Source: Gaiellales bacterium (lineage in GTDB: Bacteria > Actinomycetota > Thermoleophilia > Gaiellales > JAICJC01). From it: DNA of 64,000 nucleotides. Within the stretch, counting starts at the first letter, position 1. Each line of letters starts with the position of its first letter. The position numbers were made by a program, and so were the translations under genes. Shown here one piece after another: positions 1 to 9,523 of this stretch. A model generated the notes under the pieces. The model searched no databases. It saw only the letters and a program-made list of their open reading frames with translations, and had not been told where the DNA came from. The stretch is taken from positions 1-64,000 of the forward strand of contig DASUHM010000023.1 of assembly GCA_036273515.1 (NCBI GenBank), in the 5' to 3' direction.

Positions 1-1
1 C

Positions 2-997
2 GCCGACGAGCTCGCCGGCCACCACGACACCCACGACTCCGACCCGCTCGGGAACCAGTTCTTCACGCGCACCGGCACCGAGGGCGCGCCCACGGTGATG
101 CTGTGCGCCCACATGGACGAGCTCGGCTTCATCGTCCAGCATGTCGAGGACGAGGGCTTCATCCGCATCGGGCCCATCGGCTATCACGACGACCGCATGG
201 TCATCGACCAGGACCTGCGCATTCACGGCCGCGAGGGGCCGGTCGACGGCGTGACCGGCGCGAAGCCGGCGCACGTGCTCCCGCCCGAGGAGGCGAAGAA
301 GGCCATCCCGATGGAGGAGATGTTCGTCGACGTCGGCACATCGAGCCGGGCCGAGACCGAGGAGCTGGGCGTGCGCGTCGGCGACCTGGTCACATTCGCC
401 CGTCCTGCCGGCCTCTTGAACGGCACGAAGGTCTTCACCGGCAAGGCGGTCGACGACCGCTCCGGCTGCGCCGTGATGGTCGAGGTCATGCGCCGGCTGC
501 CGGCCGACGTGGCCGCGACGGTGTGCGCCACCGCCGCGGTGCAGGAGGAGCTCGGCATCCGCGGCGCCGGCCCGGCCGCGCTGCGCGTGAAGCCCGACGT
601 CGCGCTCGCGATCGACGTGACGCTGTGCGGCGACACGCCCGGGGTCGAGTACTCGCGCCTCCCCATCAAGCTCGGCGCAGGGCCCGCGATCAAGTACTTC
701 GACTGGGCGCCGGCGGCCGGCTACGGCACGGCGGTGCCGCGGCGCCTGACCGACCGCCTCGAGCGGGCGGCCGAGAGCGCCGGCATCGCCTATCAGCGAG
801 AGGTGCTCCTGGGCGGCGCGACCGACGCCTACGGCATCCAGCTCTCCGGGACGGGCGTCCTGACCGGGTGCATCTCGGTGCCGTCGCGCTACATCCACTC
901 GGCGGTGGGCTGCGTGCATCTGGACGACGTCGACAAGGCGGCCGATCTGATCGTCGCCTTCATCGCCGACATCAGCGCGAACGGCCTGCCCGACTAG
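2..997 (+). CDS. M42 family metallopeptidase (partial, 5' end missing)
   Basis: Cytosolic dinuclear-metal aminopeptidase of the M42 family, which trims peptides and forms large tetrahedral assemblies. The reading frame is open to the window edge and begins mid-domain (DPLGN segment), so the true start lies upstream; the first internal start at 95 would cut the fold. Visible metal and catalytic motifs in order are AHMDELGF (first metal His), AVDDRSG (bridging Asp), QEELG (catalytic Glu plus metal Glu), AIDVT (Asp) and the C-terminal RYIHS histidine. All five expected ligand motifs are present, so an active enzyme is likely. It ends 54 bp before a secreted protein gene. Family assignment is firm; substrate is unknown. 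Confidence 0.9.
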   Translation, partial: ADELAGHHDTHDSDPLGNQFFTRTGTEGAPTVMLCAHMDELGFIVQHVEDEGFIRIGPIGYHDDRMVIDQDLRIHGREGPVDGVTGAKPAHVLPPEEAKKAIPMEEMFVDVGTSSRAETEELGVRVGDLVTFARPAGLLNGTKVFTGKAVDDRSGCAVMVEVMRRLPADVAATVCATAAVQEELGIRGAGPAALRVKPDVALAIDVTLCGDTPGVEYSRLPIKLGAGPAIKYFDWAPAAGYGTAVPRRLTDRLERAAESAGIAYQREVLLGGATDAYGIQLSGTGVLTGCISVPSRYIHSAVGCVHLDDVDKAADLIVAFIADISANGLPD

Positions 998-1051
998 GGC
1001 CGCGGCCGCTGGTATCCGGCGGCCACGGTCGTTACACTTGCCACCAGTCGG

Positions 1052-2095
1052 ATGGCGAGCAGGCGGACACTCGTGGCGCTCGTGCTCGCGGCGACGATCG
1101 CCGCCGGCGGCGCCGCGCCCGCCGCGGCGAGCAGCTGGACGCTCCAGCATTCGCCGCTGAAGACGGCACTGCTCGGCGTCGCCAGCGGCGGGCCGCGGTC
1201 GACGTGGGCGTTCGGGTTCGGCGCGGAGCGGTGGACGGCATCCGGCTGGCAGGTCTCCCCGACTCCGGGTCTTCGCGGAGACCTCTGGGACGGTGTGGCG
1301 CTCGGCCCTTCACGCATGTGGGCCGTCGGTCAGTCCCCCGTTGGCGGGAGCGGCCACGGCCTGATCATGGAGCGCAGCGGCGGCGCCTGGCACCGGATCG
1401 CGGGCCTCGCTGCGGTCTCCGGCCTGCGCTCGATCGCCCGCGTGCCGGGCACGTCGCGGCTCTGGGCGGCGGGCTGGAAAGGGGTCGGCGGGACATCGGC
1501 CCCGCTGATCGAGCACAAGGCGGGGGCGGGATGGCAAGCCGCGTCGCTGCCGCCGGGCTCCGGCATCCTGAACGGGATCGCCGCCGGCCGGGGAGAGACG
1601 TTCGCCGTCGGATCGTCGTCCTCCGGAGCGCTGGCACTTCGCCGCACATCGGCCGGATGGACGAGGACGCCGATCCCCCATGGCGCGGGGGCGAGCCTGC
1701 TCGGGGTCGCCCATGTACCGGGGACGGTGCGCTTCATCGCGGTCGGCTTCCGCAGCGGCGGGGGGAACCATCATCCGGTCGCCTACCTGTGGGACGGCGC
1801 CCGGTGGTCTGGGATGGCGATCGACGTCTCCGGCCGGGTCGGCGAGCTCGACGGCGTGGTCTCGATCCGGCGCGGGCTTGCCTGGGCGGTGGGCACGACC
1901 GGGCCGCAGCTCCACACGCTGGCCGAGCGCTGGCTCATGGGCCCGACGTGGCGCCGCGTCCCGACGCCGACGCCGTCTGGCACGTGCGGCCTCACCCTCC
2001 ACAGCGTCACCGCGGTCCCGGGCACGCCGGGGCCGACTCTGTGGGCCGCCGGCGACGACGGCTGCGGGTTCACGACGACCGAGCGCTACCGCTGA
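1052..2095 (+). CDS. Secreted protein with repeated WAVG-type propeller-like motifs
   Basis: No specific function recognised. The 347-residue product starts with a Sec signal peptide (RR followed by an Ala/Leu-rich core, cleavage near APAAAS, about residue 27). The mature part carries repeated units with motifs such as STWAFGFG, RMWAVGQS, RLWAAGWK, TFAVGSS and LAWAVGTT, spaced about 45-55 residues apart, which suggests a beta-propeller-like or BNR/kelch-like extracellular fold. A TACACT hexamer lies 13 nt before the ATG and there is no clear Shine-Dalgarno. The cupin gene follows after 11 bp, so the two may be cotranscribed. The repeat reading is direct; the propeller fold is inference. Confidence 0.75.
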   Translation: MASRRTLVALVLAATIAAGGAAPAAASSWTLQHSPLKTALLGVASGGPRSTWAFGFGAERWTASGWQVSPTPGLRGDLWDGVALGPSRMWAVGQSPVGGSGHGLIMERSGGAWHRIAGLAAVSGLRSIARVPGTSRLWAAGWKGVGGTSAPLIEHKAGAGWQAASLPPGSGILNGIAAGRGETFAVGSSSSGALALRRTSAGWTRTPIPHGAGASLLGVAHVPGTVRFIAVGFRSGGGNHHPVAYLWDGARWSGMAIDVSGRVGELDGVVSIRRGLAWAVGTTGPQLHTLAERWLMGPTWRRVPTPTPSGTCGLTLHSVTAVPGTPGPTLWAAGDDGCGFTTTERYR

Positions 2096-2106
2096 GACAA
2101 CGCGCG

Positions 2107-2445
2107 ATGGGCTATCGCGTCGTGGACGCCGCGGACATCTCCGCAGAGCCGGGGCCACACCCGGCGGCGAGCGCGTACGACAAGGGCATCGGCGCCGCGC
2201 TGGGCGTCGAGCGCTTCGGGATCTACCAGGTGGAGCTGCCGCCCGGCGCCGAGACGGTCGCGCACGACCACCGGGAGGACGGTGCCGAGGACGTGTACGC
2301 CGTTCTCCGCGGGAGCGGCGTCGTGATCGTCGACAGCACGGAGGTGCCCGTGCAGCCGGGCATGTTCATCGCCGTGGACAGAGGAAGCACCCGCCAGGTC
2401 CGCGCCGGCCCCGACGGCGTCACGTACATCGCGGTCTGCCGCTAG
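2107..2445 (+). CDS. Small single-domain cupin protein
   Basis: A 112-residue conserved beta-barrel (cupin) protein. The first cupin motif is visible as AHDHREDGAEDVYAVLRGSG, giving the two His and the downstream Glu that usually bind a metal, followed by VPVQPGMFIAV typical of the second motif region, although the second-motif His is replaced. Such stand-alone cupins bind small ligands or act as simple isomerases or dioxygenases; no substrate can be named. The ATG at 2107 lies 11 bp after the preceding stop, which supports cotranscription. The gene ends 7 bp before a dispersed palindromic repeat. Confidence 0.75.
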   Translation: MGYRVVDAADISAEPGPHPAASAYDKGIGAALGVERFGIYQVELPPGAETVAHDHREDGAEDVYAVLRGSGVVIVDSTEVPVQPGMFIAVDRGSTRQVRAGPDGVTYIAVCR

Positions 2446-2452
2446 ACGACGG

Positions 2453-2487
2453 GCGCACCAAAAGGGGTCTGACCCCGCCTGGTGCGC
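2453..2487. repeat. GGGGTCTGACCCC-core palindromic repeat, GCACCA-arm type
   Basis: Outer arms GCGCACCA and TGGTGCGC flank the core GGGGTCTGACCCC, so the whole element can fold as a hairpin. The inner 31 nt (2455-2485) match the copy at 61422-61452 with one mismatch, and match the copy at 37144-37174 in reverse complement. It sits 7 bp behind the cupin stop. It looks like a REP-type dispersed element. Confidence 0.85.
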
Positions 2488-2497
2488 TTAAACGGCT

Positions 2498-2524
2498 GAG
2501 GCCCGGAGCTGAGCTCCGGGCCTC
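2498..2524 (-). terminator. Strong hairpin between convergent cupin and groEL genes
   Basis: A 12-bp perfect GC-rich stem (GAGGCCCGGAGC with GCTCCGGGCCTC) around a 3-nt loop, 31 bp behind the groEL stop. No T-run follows on either strand, as is common in high-GC actinobacteria, so it is called a terminator from structure and position only. Confidence 0.6.
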
Positions 2525-2554
2525 TCACCGTGCGTATCGGGTGCTCCCGTGCCG

Positions 2555-4171
<1,617 letters not shown>

Positions 4172-4185
4172 TCAGTCCTCTCCTC

Positions 4186-4494
4186 CTACGCCTTCGCGGC
4201 GACCTTGCTGCTGACGACCTTGGCCAGGATGTCGGACTCGCGCAGGATGAGGTACTCGTCCCCCGACAGCTTGATCTCGGTGCCGCCATACTTCGAAAAG
4301 ATGATCTCGTCGCCCTTCTTCACGTCGAGCGCGACGAGCTTGCCGTCCTCGTAACGGCCGGGACCGACGGCGAGAACCTTGCCGCGCTGCGGCTTCTCCT
4401 TCGCCGTGTCAGGGAGGACGATCCCGCTGTAGGTGACCTCCTCCTCGTCCAGGACCTCGACGATCACGCGATCGCCCAGAGGCTTCAGATCCAT
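4186..4494 (-). CDS. groES: 10 kDa co-chaperonin GroES
   Basis: The lid of the GroEL cage. The 102-residue product begins [19 protein letters not shown], the conserved GroES N terminus, and contains the mobile loop region ([17 protein letters not shown]) and the [16 protein letters not shown]-terminal strand. I chose the ATG at 4494 rather than an in-frame upstream ATG because an AGGAGGG ribosome site precedes it and the extra residues have no family counterpart and would overlap the CIRCE operator. It is the first gene of the groESL operon. Confidence 0.97.
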   Translation of the reverse strand: MDLKPLGDRVIVEVLDEEEVTYSGIVLPDTAKEKPQRGKVLAVGPGRYEDGKLVALDVKKGDEIIFSKYGGTEIKLSGDEYLILRESDILAKVVSSKVAAKA

Positions 4495-4526
4495 GCAACC
4501 CTCCTCGGATATACCATGCTCAGAAC

Positions 4527-4555
4527 CCTGGCACTCTCGCATTGCGAGTGCCAGG
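4527..4555 (-). promoter_or_regulatory. CIRCE operator 1 (HrcA site) of groESL
   Basis: Perfect inverted repeat CCTGGCACTC - 9 nt - GAGTGCCAGG, matching the CIRCE pattern TTAGCACTC-N9-GAGTGCTAA in arm core and spacing. It lies 33 bp before the groES start. By family knowledge HrcA binds it and represses groESL until heat stress. hrcA itself is not in this window. Confidence 0.93.
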
Positions 4556-4584
4556 AGGCAGACTAGCAGGCCTGGCTCAGGCGT

Positions 4585-5748
4585 TCAACCAGAAGGTTGG
4601 CACTCTCTCACGGAGAGTGCCAGAGGACGCAGCGCAACAGCCACGACGAGCGACGCGATCACGAGCACCACATACGTGAGCCGGTCGGACGTCGACTGGG
4701 CCAGGGCGGCACCCGCGGCGGGGCCGATCAGGAAGCCTGCGCCCCACACCAGGTTGAGCAGCCCGAAGACGTTCGCGTGGGCGAGCGCGGCCCCGTCGGC
4801 GCCCTCCGCGCAGAGCGGGAACCCGACCGCGTACTGGCCGCTGATCGGGAGCGTCGCCGCCACGAACAGCACCGCCAGCACAAGGGCGGACGGCGCCGCT
4901 GCCAGCCCGGCGAGGACGGCCGCCATGCCGACGATCGACGCGAGGGCGATCGGGATCCCGCCGAAGCGGTCGAAGATGCGGCCGACGCCGTAGTTGGTGG
5001 CGCTGGCGAGCACGCCGGCCGTGGTCAGGACGACGGTGATCGCGACCGCCGAGTAGCCGTCGACCCCCAGGCGCAGCGGCACCAGCGTGTCGATCGTGCC
5101 GGAGACGACGGCAACGAGCAGCATCACCGAGAGCGCCGCCACCATCGTCCGGCTCCCGGCCACCGCGCGCACGAGCTCGCCGACCCCCACCGGCGCCAGG
5201 GCCGGCGGCCCGGCCGGCGCGCGGGCGACGACGACCGTCAGGACGACGGTCACGATCCCGAGCAGCACGAACGGCATGCGCAGCCCGTAGGCGCCGCCCA
5301 GGACACCGCCGATCACCGGCCCGACCAGCGTGCCGACGGTGGCGAACGACATCGCCGTCCCCAGCACGCGCCCGCGGGCGTTGGGCTCGCTCGCCTCCGA
5401 GAGCCAGGCCATGCCGGCCGTCCACGAGACGGCGGAGGAGAGGCCCTGGCCGGTGCGGGCCGCGAGCAGCGCCCAGAACCCGCCCGCGAACGCACAGCCG
5501 AAGGTCGCCAGGGCGAGCAGCGCCACGCCGAAGATCGTGAGGCCGCGGGCGCCGACGCGCGCGGCCAGGTAGCCGACGGGCACCGACCCGACCAGGACGG
5601 CGCCGCTGTAGATGCCGACGACGAGGCCGATCTCGGTCTTCGACAGGTGCAGGTCGCGGGCGTACCCCGGCAGGAGGGGCACGATCGCGAACATCAGGAG
5701 GGCGTCGAGGAACACCACCCAGTAGAGCGCACGCGGCTGCCGTCGCAT
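4585..5748 (-). CDS. Major facilitator superfamily transporter
   Basis: A 387-residue, twelve-helix secondary transporter in the cytoplasmic membrane, of the drug-efflux-like MFS type. Helix 1 begins at ALYWVVFLDALLMFAIVPLLPGYA; the loop 2-3 signature is seen as GYLAARVGARGL, and motif C-like glycines occur in FATVGTLVGPVIGGVLGG. I chose the ATG at 5748 because the 24 codons upstream are Arg-rich and unlike MFS N termini. The C-terminal codons overlap CIRCE operator 2, and transcription runs toward groESL. Substrate cannot be told from sequence. Confidence 0.88.
   Translation of the reverse strand: MRRQPRALYWVVFLDALLMFAIVPLLPGYARDLHLSKTEIGLVVGIYSGAVLVGSVPVGYLAARVGARGLTIFGVALLALATFGCAFAGGFWALLAARTGQGLSSAVSWTAGMAWLSEASEPNARGRVLGTAMSFATVGTLVGPVIGGVLGGAYGLRMPFVLLGIVTVVLTVVVARAPAGPPALAPVGVGELVRAVAGSRTMVAALSVMLLVAVVSGTIDTLVPLRLGVDGYSAVAITVVLTTAGVLASATNYGVGRIFDRFGGIPIALASIVGMAAVLAGLAAAPSALVLAVLFVAATLPISGQYAVGFPLCAEGADGAALAHANVFGLLNLVWGAGFLIGPAAGAALAQSTSDRLTYVVLVIASLVVAVALRPLALSVRECQPSG
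4598..4622 (-). promoter_or_regulatory. CIRCE operator 2, inside the 3' end of the MFS gene
   Basis: TGGCACTC - 9 nt - GAGTGCCA, again the exact CIRCE core and spacing, 69 bp upstream of the first element. It lies within the last codons of the transporter gene, so the transporter's C-terminal residues (LSVREC) are encoded by operator DNA. Two CIRCE copies before a chaperonin operon suggest tight HrcA control. Confidence 0.85.
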
Positions 5749-5825
5749 GGGCCGACAGTAGCGCAGGCACCCCGGCCGGAGCCGCCGGGTTGAACCCCTC
5801 CGGGCCTGGTTATGATGCACGCGCC

Positions 5826-6173
5826 GTGAACGCTCTCAACTTCTATTCCCCGGTCGTCGCCGACCAGCTCCGCCACCACCGCAAGACGGCGACGATCCGT
5901 CTCGGCGACAAGAGCGGGAAGTACAAGAAGGGCCAGGTCGTGTGCGTGCTCGTGGGACAGCGCTTCGGCGTGCGCGAGAAGGTCTTCGACGCCGTCATCG
6001 ACAAGGTCGAGGTGAAGCAGCTGCAGGAGGTCTCGCCGCGCGAGATCCAGCACGACAACCCGGAGATCCGGCACATCGACGAGTTCACGCACTTCCTCGG
6101 CCAGCTGTACAACCGCGAGGTGACCGAGGAGGCCACGGTCACCGTCATCCACTTCTCCGAGATCCGGGGCTAG
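5826..6173 (+). CDS. ASCH/PUA-like domain protein
   Basis: A 115-residue protein beginning VNALNFYSPVVADQLR. It has the small beta-barrel ASCH layout, with the conserved KTATIRLG and KYKKGQVVCVLVG segments near the N terminus and a terminal EATVTVIHFSEI strand. ASCH domains are PUA relatives thought to bind RNA or modified bases. A perfect TATGAT -10 hexamer at 5811-5816 lies 9 nt before the GTG, and no Shine-Dalgarno is visible, so the transcript is probably leaderless; this also excludes an earlier start. It is divergent from the MFS gene. Confidence 0.7.
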   Translation: MNALNFYSPVVADQLRHHRKTATIRLGDKSGKYKKGQVVCVLVGQRFGVREKVFDAVIDKVEVKQLQEVSPREIQHDNPEIRHIDEFTHFLGQLYNREVTEEATVTVIHFSEIRG

Positions 6174-6180
6174 CCCCGCC

Positions 6181-6834
6181 TCAGCCGCGGTGGTACCAGG
6201 GCGGCGCCGCGAGGCACGCCCGCAGCGCTTGCCGCCCGTCGCCGATCGCCGACGGCCCGTGCGTCATCAGGGCGTGCTCGAAGGGCTCGTCCAGAATCGG
6301 GAGGACGGTCGGCGCGAACCGCTCGGCGTAGAAGGCGAGGCGGCGCTCGTTCAGCGGCTCGTTGCACCACATCCGCAGGCCCTCGCCGGTGCCGACGATG
6401 GCGTCGCCGAAGGCGAGTGCGGCGTGCGACTCGACCAGCACCGGCAGCTCGGCCCGGCGGGGCTTGCCGATGTGGTAGGCCCGAACGCCCGGCGGGGCCG
6501 AGTCGGGGGCGAGCTCGCGAAAGACGGAGCGGTCGGCCAGCCGGCGGCCGGCGTTGGCGTGGCCCCACACCGTCGTGCCGGGATAGCGGCCGCAGACGGC
6601 CTCCGCGCTGCGGACGTGGTAGCCGATCGTGATGAGCACCGTCACCGGCCCCGCGACGACACCGTCGAGCCGGGTCCAGAACCCGTCCTCGTCGTCGGGC
6701 GCGAGCGGATCGATCAGGACGGTGCGGCCGCTCCCCGGGAGCGCGAACGAGACCACCCGCGCGCCGAAAACGCCGGGGTGCCACTCGGGATGCCGGGCCG
6801 TCCAGCTCCAAATGCCGTCGGCGATCTGCTCCAC
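6181..6834 (-). CDS. Degenerate metallo-beta-lactamase-fold protein
   Basis: A 217-residue protein with the outline of an MBL fold: an N-terminal strand pair (DGIWSWTARHPEW), the FALPGSGRTVLIDPLAP strand, and a later DAIVGTGEGLRMW segment. Where true MBL enzymes have THxHxDH, this protein reads TIGYHVRSAEAV (residues about 69-80), so most metal ligands are missing and hydrolase activity is doubtful. The GTG start is preceded by TAGGGT (6842-6847) at a 7-nt gap, consistent with a leaderless transcript. A dispersed repeat lies just upstream. Family is inferred from layout only. Confidence 0.6.
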   Translation of the reverse strand: MEQIADGIWSWTARHPEWHPGVFGARVVSFALPGSGRTVLIDPLAPDDEDGFWTRLDGVVAGPVTVLITIGYHVRSAEAVCGRYPGTTVWGHANAGRRLADRSVFRELAPDSAPPGVRAYHIGKPRRAELPVLVESHAALAFGDAIVGTGEGLRMWCNEPLNERRLAFYAERFAPTVLPILDEPFEHALMTHGPSAIGDGRQALRACLAAPPWYHRG

Positions 6835-6848
6835 GGCCGGGACCCTAG

Positions 6849-6878
6849 TGAATAAACGGGTCTGACCCCGTTTATTCA
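6849..6878. repeat. GGGTCTGACCCC-core palindromic repeat, AATAAAC-arm type
   Basis: Arms TGAATAAAC and GTTTATTCA flank the core, here with one G deleted on the left (GGGTCTGACCCC). Same core family as the copies at 2.4, 37.1, 49.9, 61.2 and 61.4 kb, but with a different arm; the half-arm GTTTATTCA recurs at 37119-37127. Confidence 0.85.
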
Positions 6879-6898
6879 GTCCAGGACGGTGCGCCCAC

Positions 6899-7543
6899 TC
6901 AGTCTTCGTCGTCCCAGACGGCCATCGCGACGGGCACGGTGCCCGGCTTGATCGGCTCGTCGCGGACGGCGCGGCGGGCGCTGCGAAGGGCGGAGCCGGC
7001 CCGCTCGACCAGCTCCTCGAACGACTCCGCGTGGGCCGGGCAGCTGGCGATGCCGACCGCAGCCTGCGGCGTCGAGCCGCCCTCGGTTCGCGCCCGGGCG
7101 ATGGCGCGCAGGACGCGCTCCGAGGCGACCGAGGCCGAGCGCGAGTCGGTCTCCGGCATGATCACGCCGAACTCGGTCGTGCCCACCCGGCAGGCGACGT
7201 CGAGCGCCCGGACGCTGCCGCCGATGGCGGCGCCGAGCGTGCGCATCGAGGCCTCGACCTCGTCGGCGGACACGTCGTCGACGCTCGCGAGCGCCAGCGC
7301 CACCGGCCGGTCGTAGGTGCGCGACCGCTCGATCTCGCGCGTCAGCGCCTCCACGAAGAAGCGGCTGTTCCAGAGCCCGGTGTCGTCGTCGCGGCGCTCG
7401 AGCAGCGTCGCCTCGGTGCGGGCGGTCTGCAGCTCGTCGGCGAGCGTGCGGGCACGCCGGTGCTCACGGACGGCGAACACGACGGCAGCGGCCAGCGCTG
7501 CCACCGCGACGACCAGGATGGGAAGGAGGATCGCGAGGCTCAC
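6899..7543 (-). CDS. Membrane-anchored degenerate GGDEF-domain protein
   Basis: A 214-residue protein: one N-terminal membrane helix (about residues 3-25), a short coiled linker, then a GGDEF-type domain starting at DDTGLWNSRFFVEAL, the usual D-x-LT-G-L-x-N-R entry motif. The signature GGDEF is replaced by GTTEF (residues 121-125), so diguanylate cyclase activity is unlikely; degenerate domains often act as c-di-GMP or protein-binding modules. It overlaps the upstream zinc-ribbon gene by 4 bp (GTGA), so the two are translationally coupled. Confidence 0.78.
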   Translation of the reverse strand: MSLAILLPILVVAVAALAAAVVFAVREHRRARTLADELQTARTEATLLERRDDDTGLWNSRFFVEALTREIERSRTYDRPVALALASVDDVSADEVEASMRTLGAAIGGSVRALDVACRVGTTEFGVIMPETDSRSASVASERVLRAIARARTEGGSTPQAAVGIASCPAHAESFEELVERAGSALRSARRAVRDEPIKPGTVPVAMAVWDDED

Positions 7544-7872
7544 GAGGGTGTCCTCTCGTTATCGCGCGCGGCGCGGCCTGCGTCAAGGCGGCGGTGCCGT
7601 TCCGGCTTGCGCCGGATCTCCGTCCCGAACAGGTGCGCCGGCCGCAGCTCCTCCCCACACCCGGCGCAGGTGAGCGCCATCATCGAGACGATTCCGGTGC
7701 CGCACTTCGGGCAGGCGGTGATCACCCGGCCGCCGCAGTCCGGGCAGGCCGTCGGCAGGGTGTCGGCGTTGGGCGCCATGAACCGCCGGCCCCAGCCGCA
7801 GCGCAGGCAGAACCCGCACCGGTCTCCCAGCTCTCGGCTCCGGTCGTATCCCACTCGTCGATTCTTGCACAC
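7540..7872 (-). CDS. Small zinc-ribbon protein with four Cys knuckles
   Basis: A protein of up to 110 residues containing CGFCLRC, CPDC, CPKC and CAGC, i.e. two probable treble-clef or rubredoxin-like zinc sites, followed by a basic tail (RRKPERHRR). No named family is recognised. The listed GTG is the longest start; a second GTG at 7854 (VGYDRSREL) leaves all cysteines intact and is preceded by AAGAAT at 6 nt, so it is a possible true start. It is coupled to the degenerate GGDEF gene and divergent from the HD-GYP/LuxR gene, which suggests a signalling neighbourhood. Confidence 0.65.
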   Translation of the reverse strand: MCKNRRVGYDRSRELGDRCGFCLRCGWGRRFMAPNADTLPTACPDCGGRVITACPKCGTGIVSMMALTCAGCGEELRPAHLFGTEIRRKPERHRRLDAGRAARDNERTPS

Positions 7873-7904
7873 CGCCCCGGGGGTGCCGCCTGTAGCATCG
7901 CGCG

Positions 7905-9449
7905 ATGGCCGGCGAACCCGTCCGCCTGGCGGAGCTCCTGGGGGCGCTCTCGGCGATGAGCGACCTCGCCCGCGGCCACGCCGTCGACGAGGCCACCCGC
8001 TCGTGCCTGGTCGCCACGGGCCTGGCCCGTCGTCTGGGACTCGCCCCGCCCGAGGTCTCGGACGTCTACTACACCTCGCTCCTGCGGTCGGTCGGATGCA
8101 CCGCGACGTCGCACGAGATCTCGGTGCTGATGGGCGGCGACGACATCGCCGTCCGCGCCCGCGGCGACATGGTCGACATGTCCCGCCCCGGCGAGGCGGC
8201 GGCGTTCATCGCCGGGATGGGCCGCGGCCTTCCGCCCACCAGGCGCCTGCGCGCGGTGGCCGGGACGGCCGCGCTCGGCAAGCGGGCGGCGGCGGAGGGG
8301 GCCCACGCCGACTGCGAGGTCGGCGCCGCCATCGCCCGCCGGCTGCGCCTGCCGGCGACGGTGGAGGCGGCGCTGCTCGACGTGTTCGAGCGCTGGGACG
8401 GGCGCGGCGGCTACCGCGGCCTGGCCGGCGACGCGATCGCCGCGCCGGCACGGTTCGCCGCCGTCGGCCTGTGCGCGGCCATGTTCGCCGACGAGCCCCA
8501 GGGAGCCGCGGACGCCGTCCGGCGCTGGCGGGGGCGCGCCCTCGACCCCGAGCTGGCCGACGCGTTCCTGGCCTCGGCGGACGAGCTGCTCGCCGAGTCG
8601 GGCGTGGAGGATCCGTGGCTGGCGGCGGTCGGCTGCGAGCCGGAGCCGCGCCGGACGGTCGCCGCGGACGGTATCGACGCGCTCGCCCGCGCCTTCGCCG
8701 ACGCCGTCGACCTGAAGGCGCCGTTCCTGCACGGCCACTCGGCCGGGGTCGCCGACCTCTCGGCCCGGGCCGCGGCGCTGGCCGGCTGGGAAGAGGCGCG
8801 GGTGCGCGACCTGCGCCGGGCGGCGCTGCTGCACGACATCGGCCGGGCCGCGATCCCGACGGGCGTCTGGGAGAAGCCGGGCCCGCTCTCGATCGCCGAG
8901 TGGGAGCAGGTGCGCCTGCACCCCTACCACGGCGAGCGCATCCTCCTGCGGGCGCCGGCCCTCGCGCCGCTCGCGGCGACGGCGGGGATGCACCACGAGC
9001 GCACCGACGGCAGCGGGTATCACCGCGGCGTCGCGGGGACGGCCGTCGACGCACCGGCCCGGTTCCTGGCGGCCGCCGACGCGTTCCATGCGATGACGGA
9101 GCCACGCCCGCACCGGCCGGCGCTCACGTCGACTTCGGCGGCGGCGGCGCTGGCCGCGATGCCGCTCGACCGCGATGCCGTGGCCGCGGTGCTCGAGGCG
9201 TCCGGACAGCCTCGGCCGCGGCCGCCGGCCTGGCCGGGCGCGCTCACCGACCGCGAGGTCGAGGTGCTGCGCCTGCTGGCAGCGGGCCGGTCGAAGCGCG
9301 AGATCGCCGGCCGGCTGGTGCTCTCGCCGGCGACGGTGCACACGCACACCGTGCACATCTACGCCAAGGCGGGCGTGTCGACCCGCGCGGCCCTGGCGAT
9401 GTGGGCGATGGAGCACGATCTGGTCGGGCCGGGGCGCCATATCGACTGA
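7905..9449 (+). CDS. HD-GYP phosphodiesterase-like protein with C-terminal LuxR helix-turn-helix
   Basis: A 514-residue protein with two HD-GYP-like halves and a DNA-binding tail. The first half (residues 1-250) lacks the HD pair (LLRSVGC replaces LLHDIG). The second half carries LLHDIGRAAIP (about 308-318) and HHERTDGSGYHRG (about 363-375), the HD and GYP motifs of c-di-GMP phosphodiesterases. Residues 448-510 form a LuxR/GerE helix-turn-helix (LTDREVEVLRLLAAGRSKRE). This suggests a one-component regulator reading a nucleotide second messenger. TAGCAT (7893-7898) lies 6 nt before the ATG, so the transcript is probably leaderless. Confidence 0.85.
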   Translation: MAGEPVRLAELLGALSAMSDLARGHAVDEATRSCLVATGLARRLGLAPPEVSDVYYTSLLRSVGCTATSHEISVLMGGDDIAVRARGDMVDMSRPGEAAAFIAGMGRGLPPTRRLRAVAGTAALGKRAAAEGAHADCEVGAAIARRLRLPATVEAALLDVFERWDGRGGYRGLAGDAIAAPARFAAVGLCAAMFADEPQGAADAVRRWRGRALDPELADAFLASADELLAESGVEDPWLAAVGCEPEPRRTVAADGIDALARAFADAVDLKAPFLHGHSAGVADLSARAAALAGWEEARVRDLRRAALLHDIGRAAIPTGVWEKPGPLSIAEWEQVRLHPYHGERILLRAPALAPLAATAGMHHERTDGSGYHRGVAGTAVDAPARFLAAADAFHAMTEPRPHRPALTSTSAAAALAAMPLDRDAVAAVLEASGQPRPRPPAWPGALTDREVEVLRLLAAGRSKREIAGRLVLSPATVHTHTVHIYAKAGVSTRAALAMWAMEHDLVGPGRHID

Positions 9450-9523
9450 ACGGTCGATGCGGCGGCGAGGGCCGCCTCCGTACGGTGGGCCGGTCAACCG
9501 TTCCCCTCGTAAGGAGGCCCACC

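Noticed and set aside
2107-2445. Longer in-frame start for the cupin far upstream (near 103)
   Set aside because: The extension overlaps the M42 peptidase and secreted-protein genes in another frame and is Arg-rich without homologous content.
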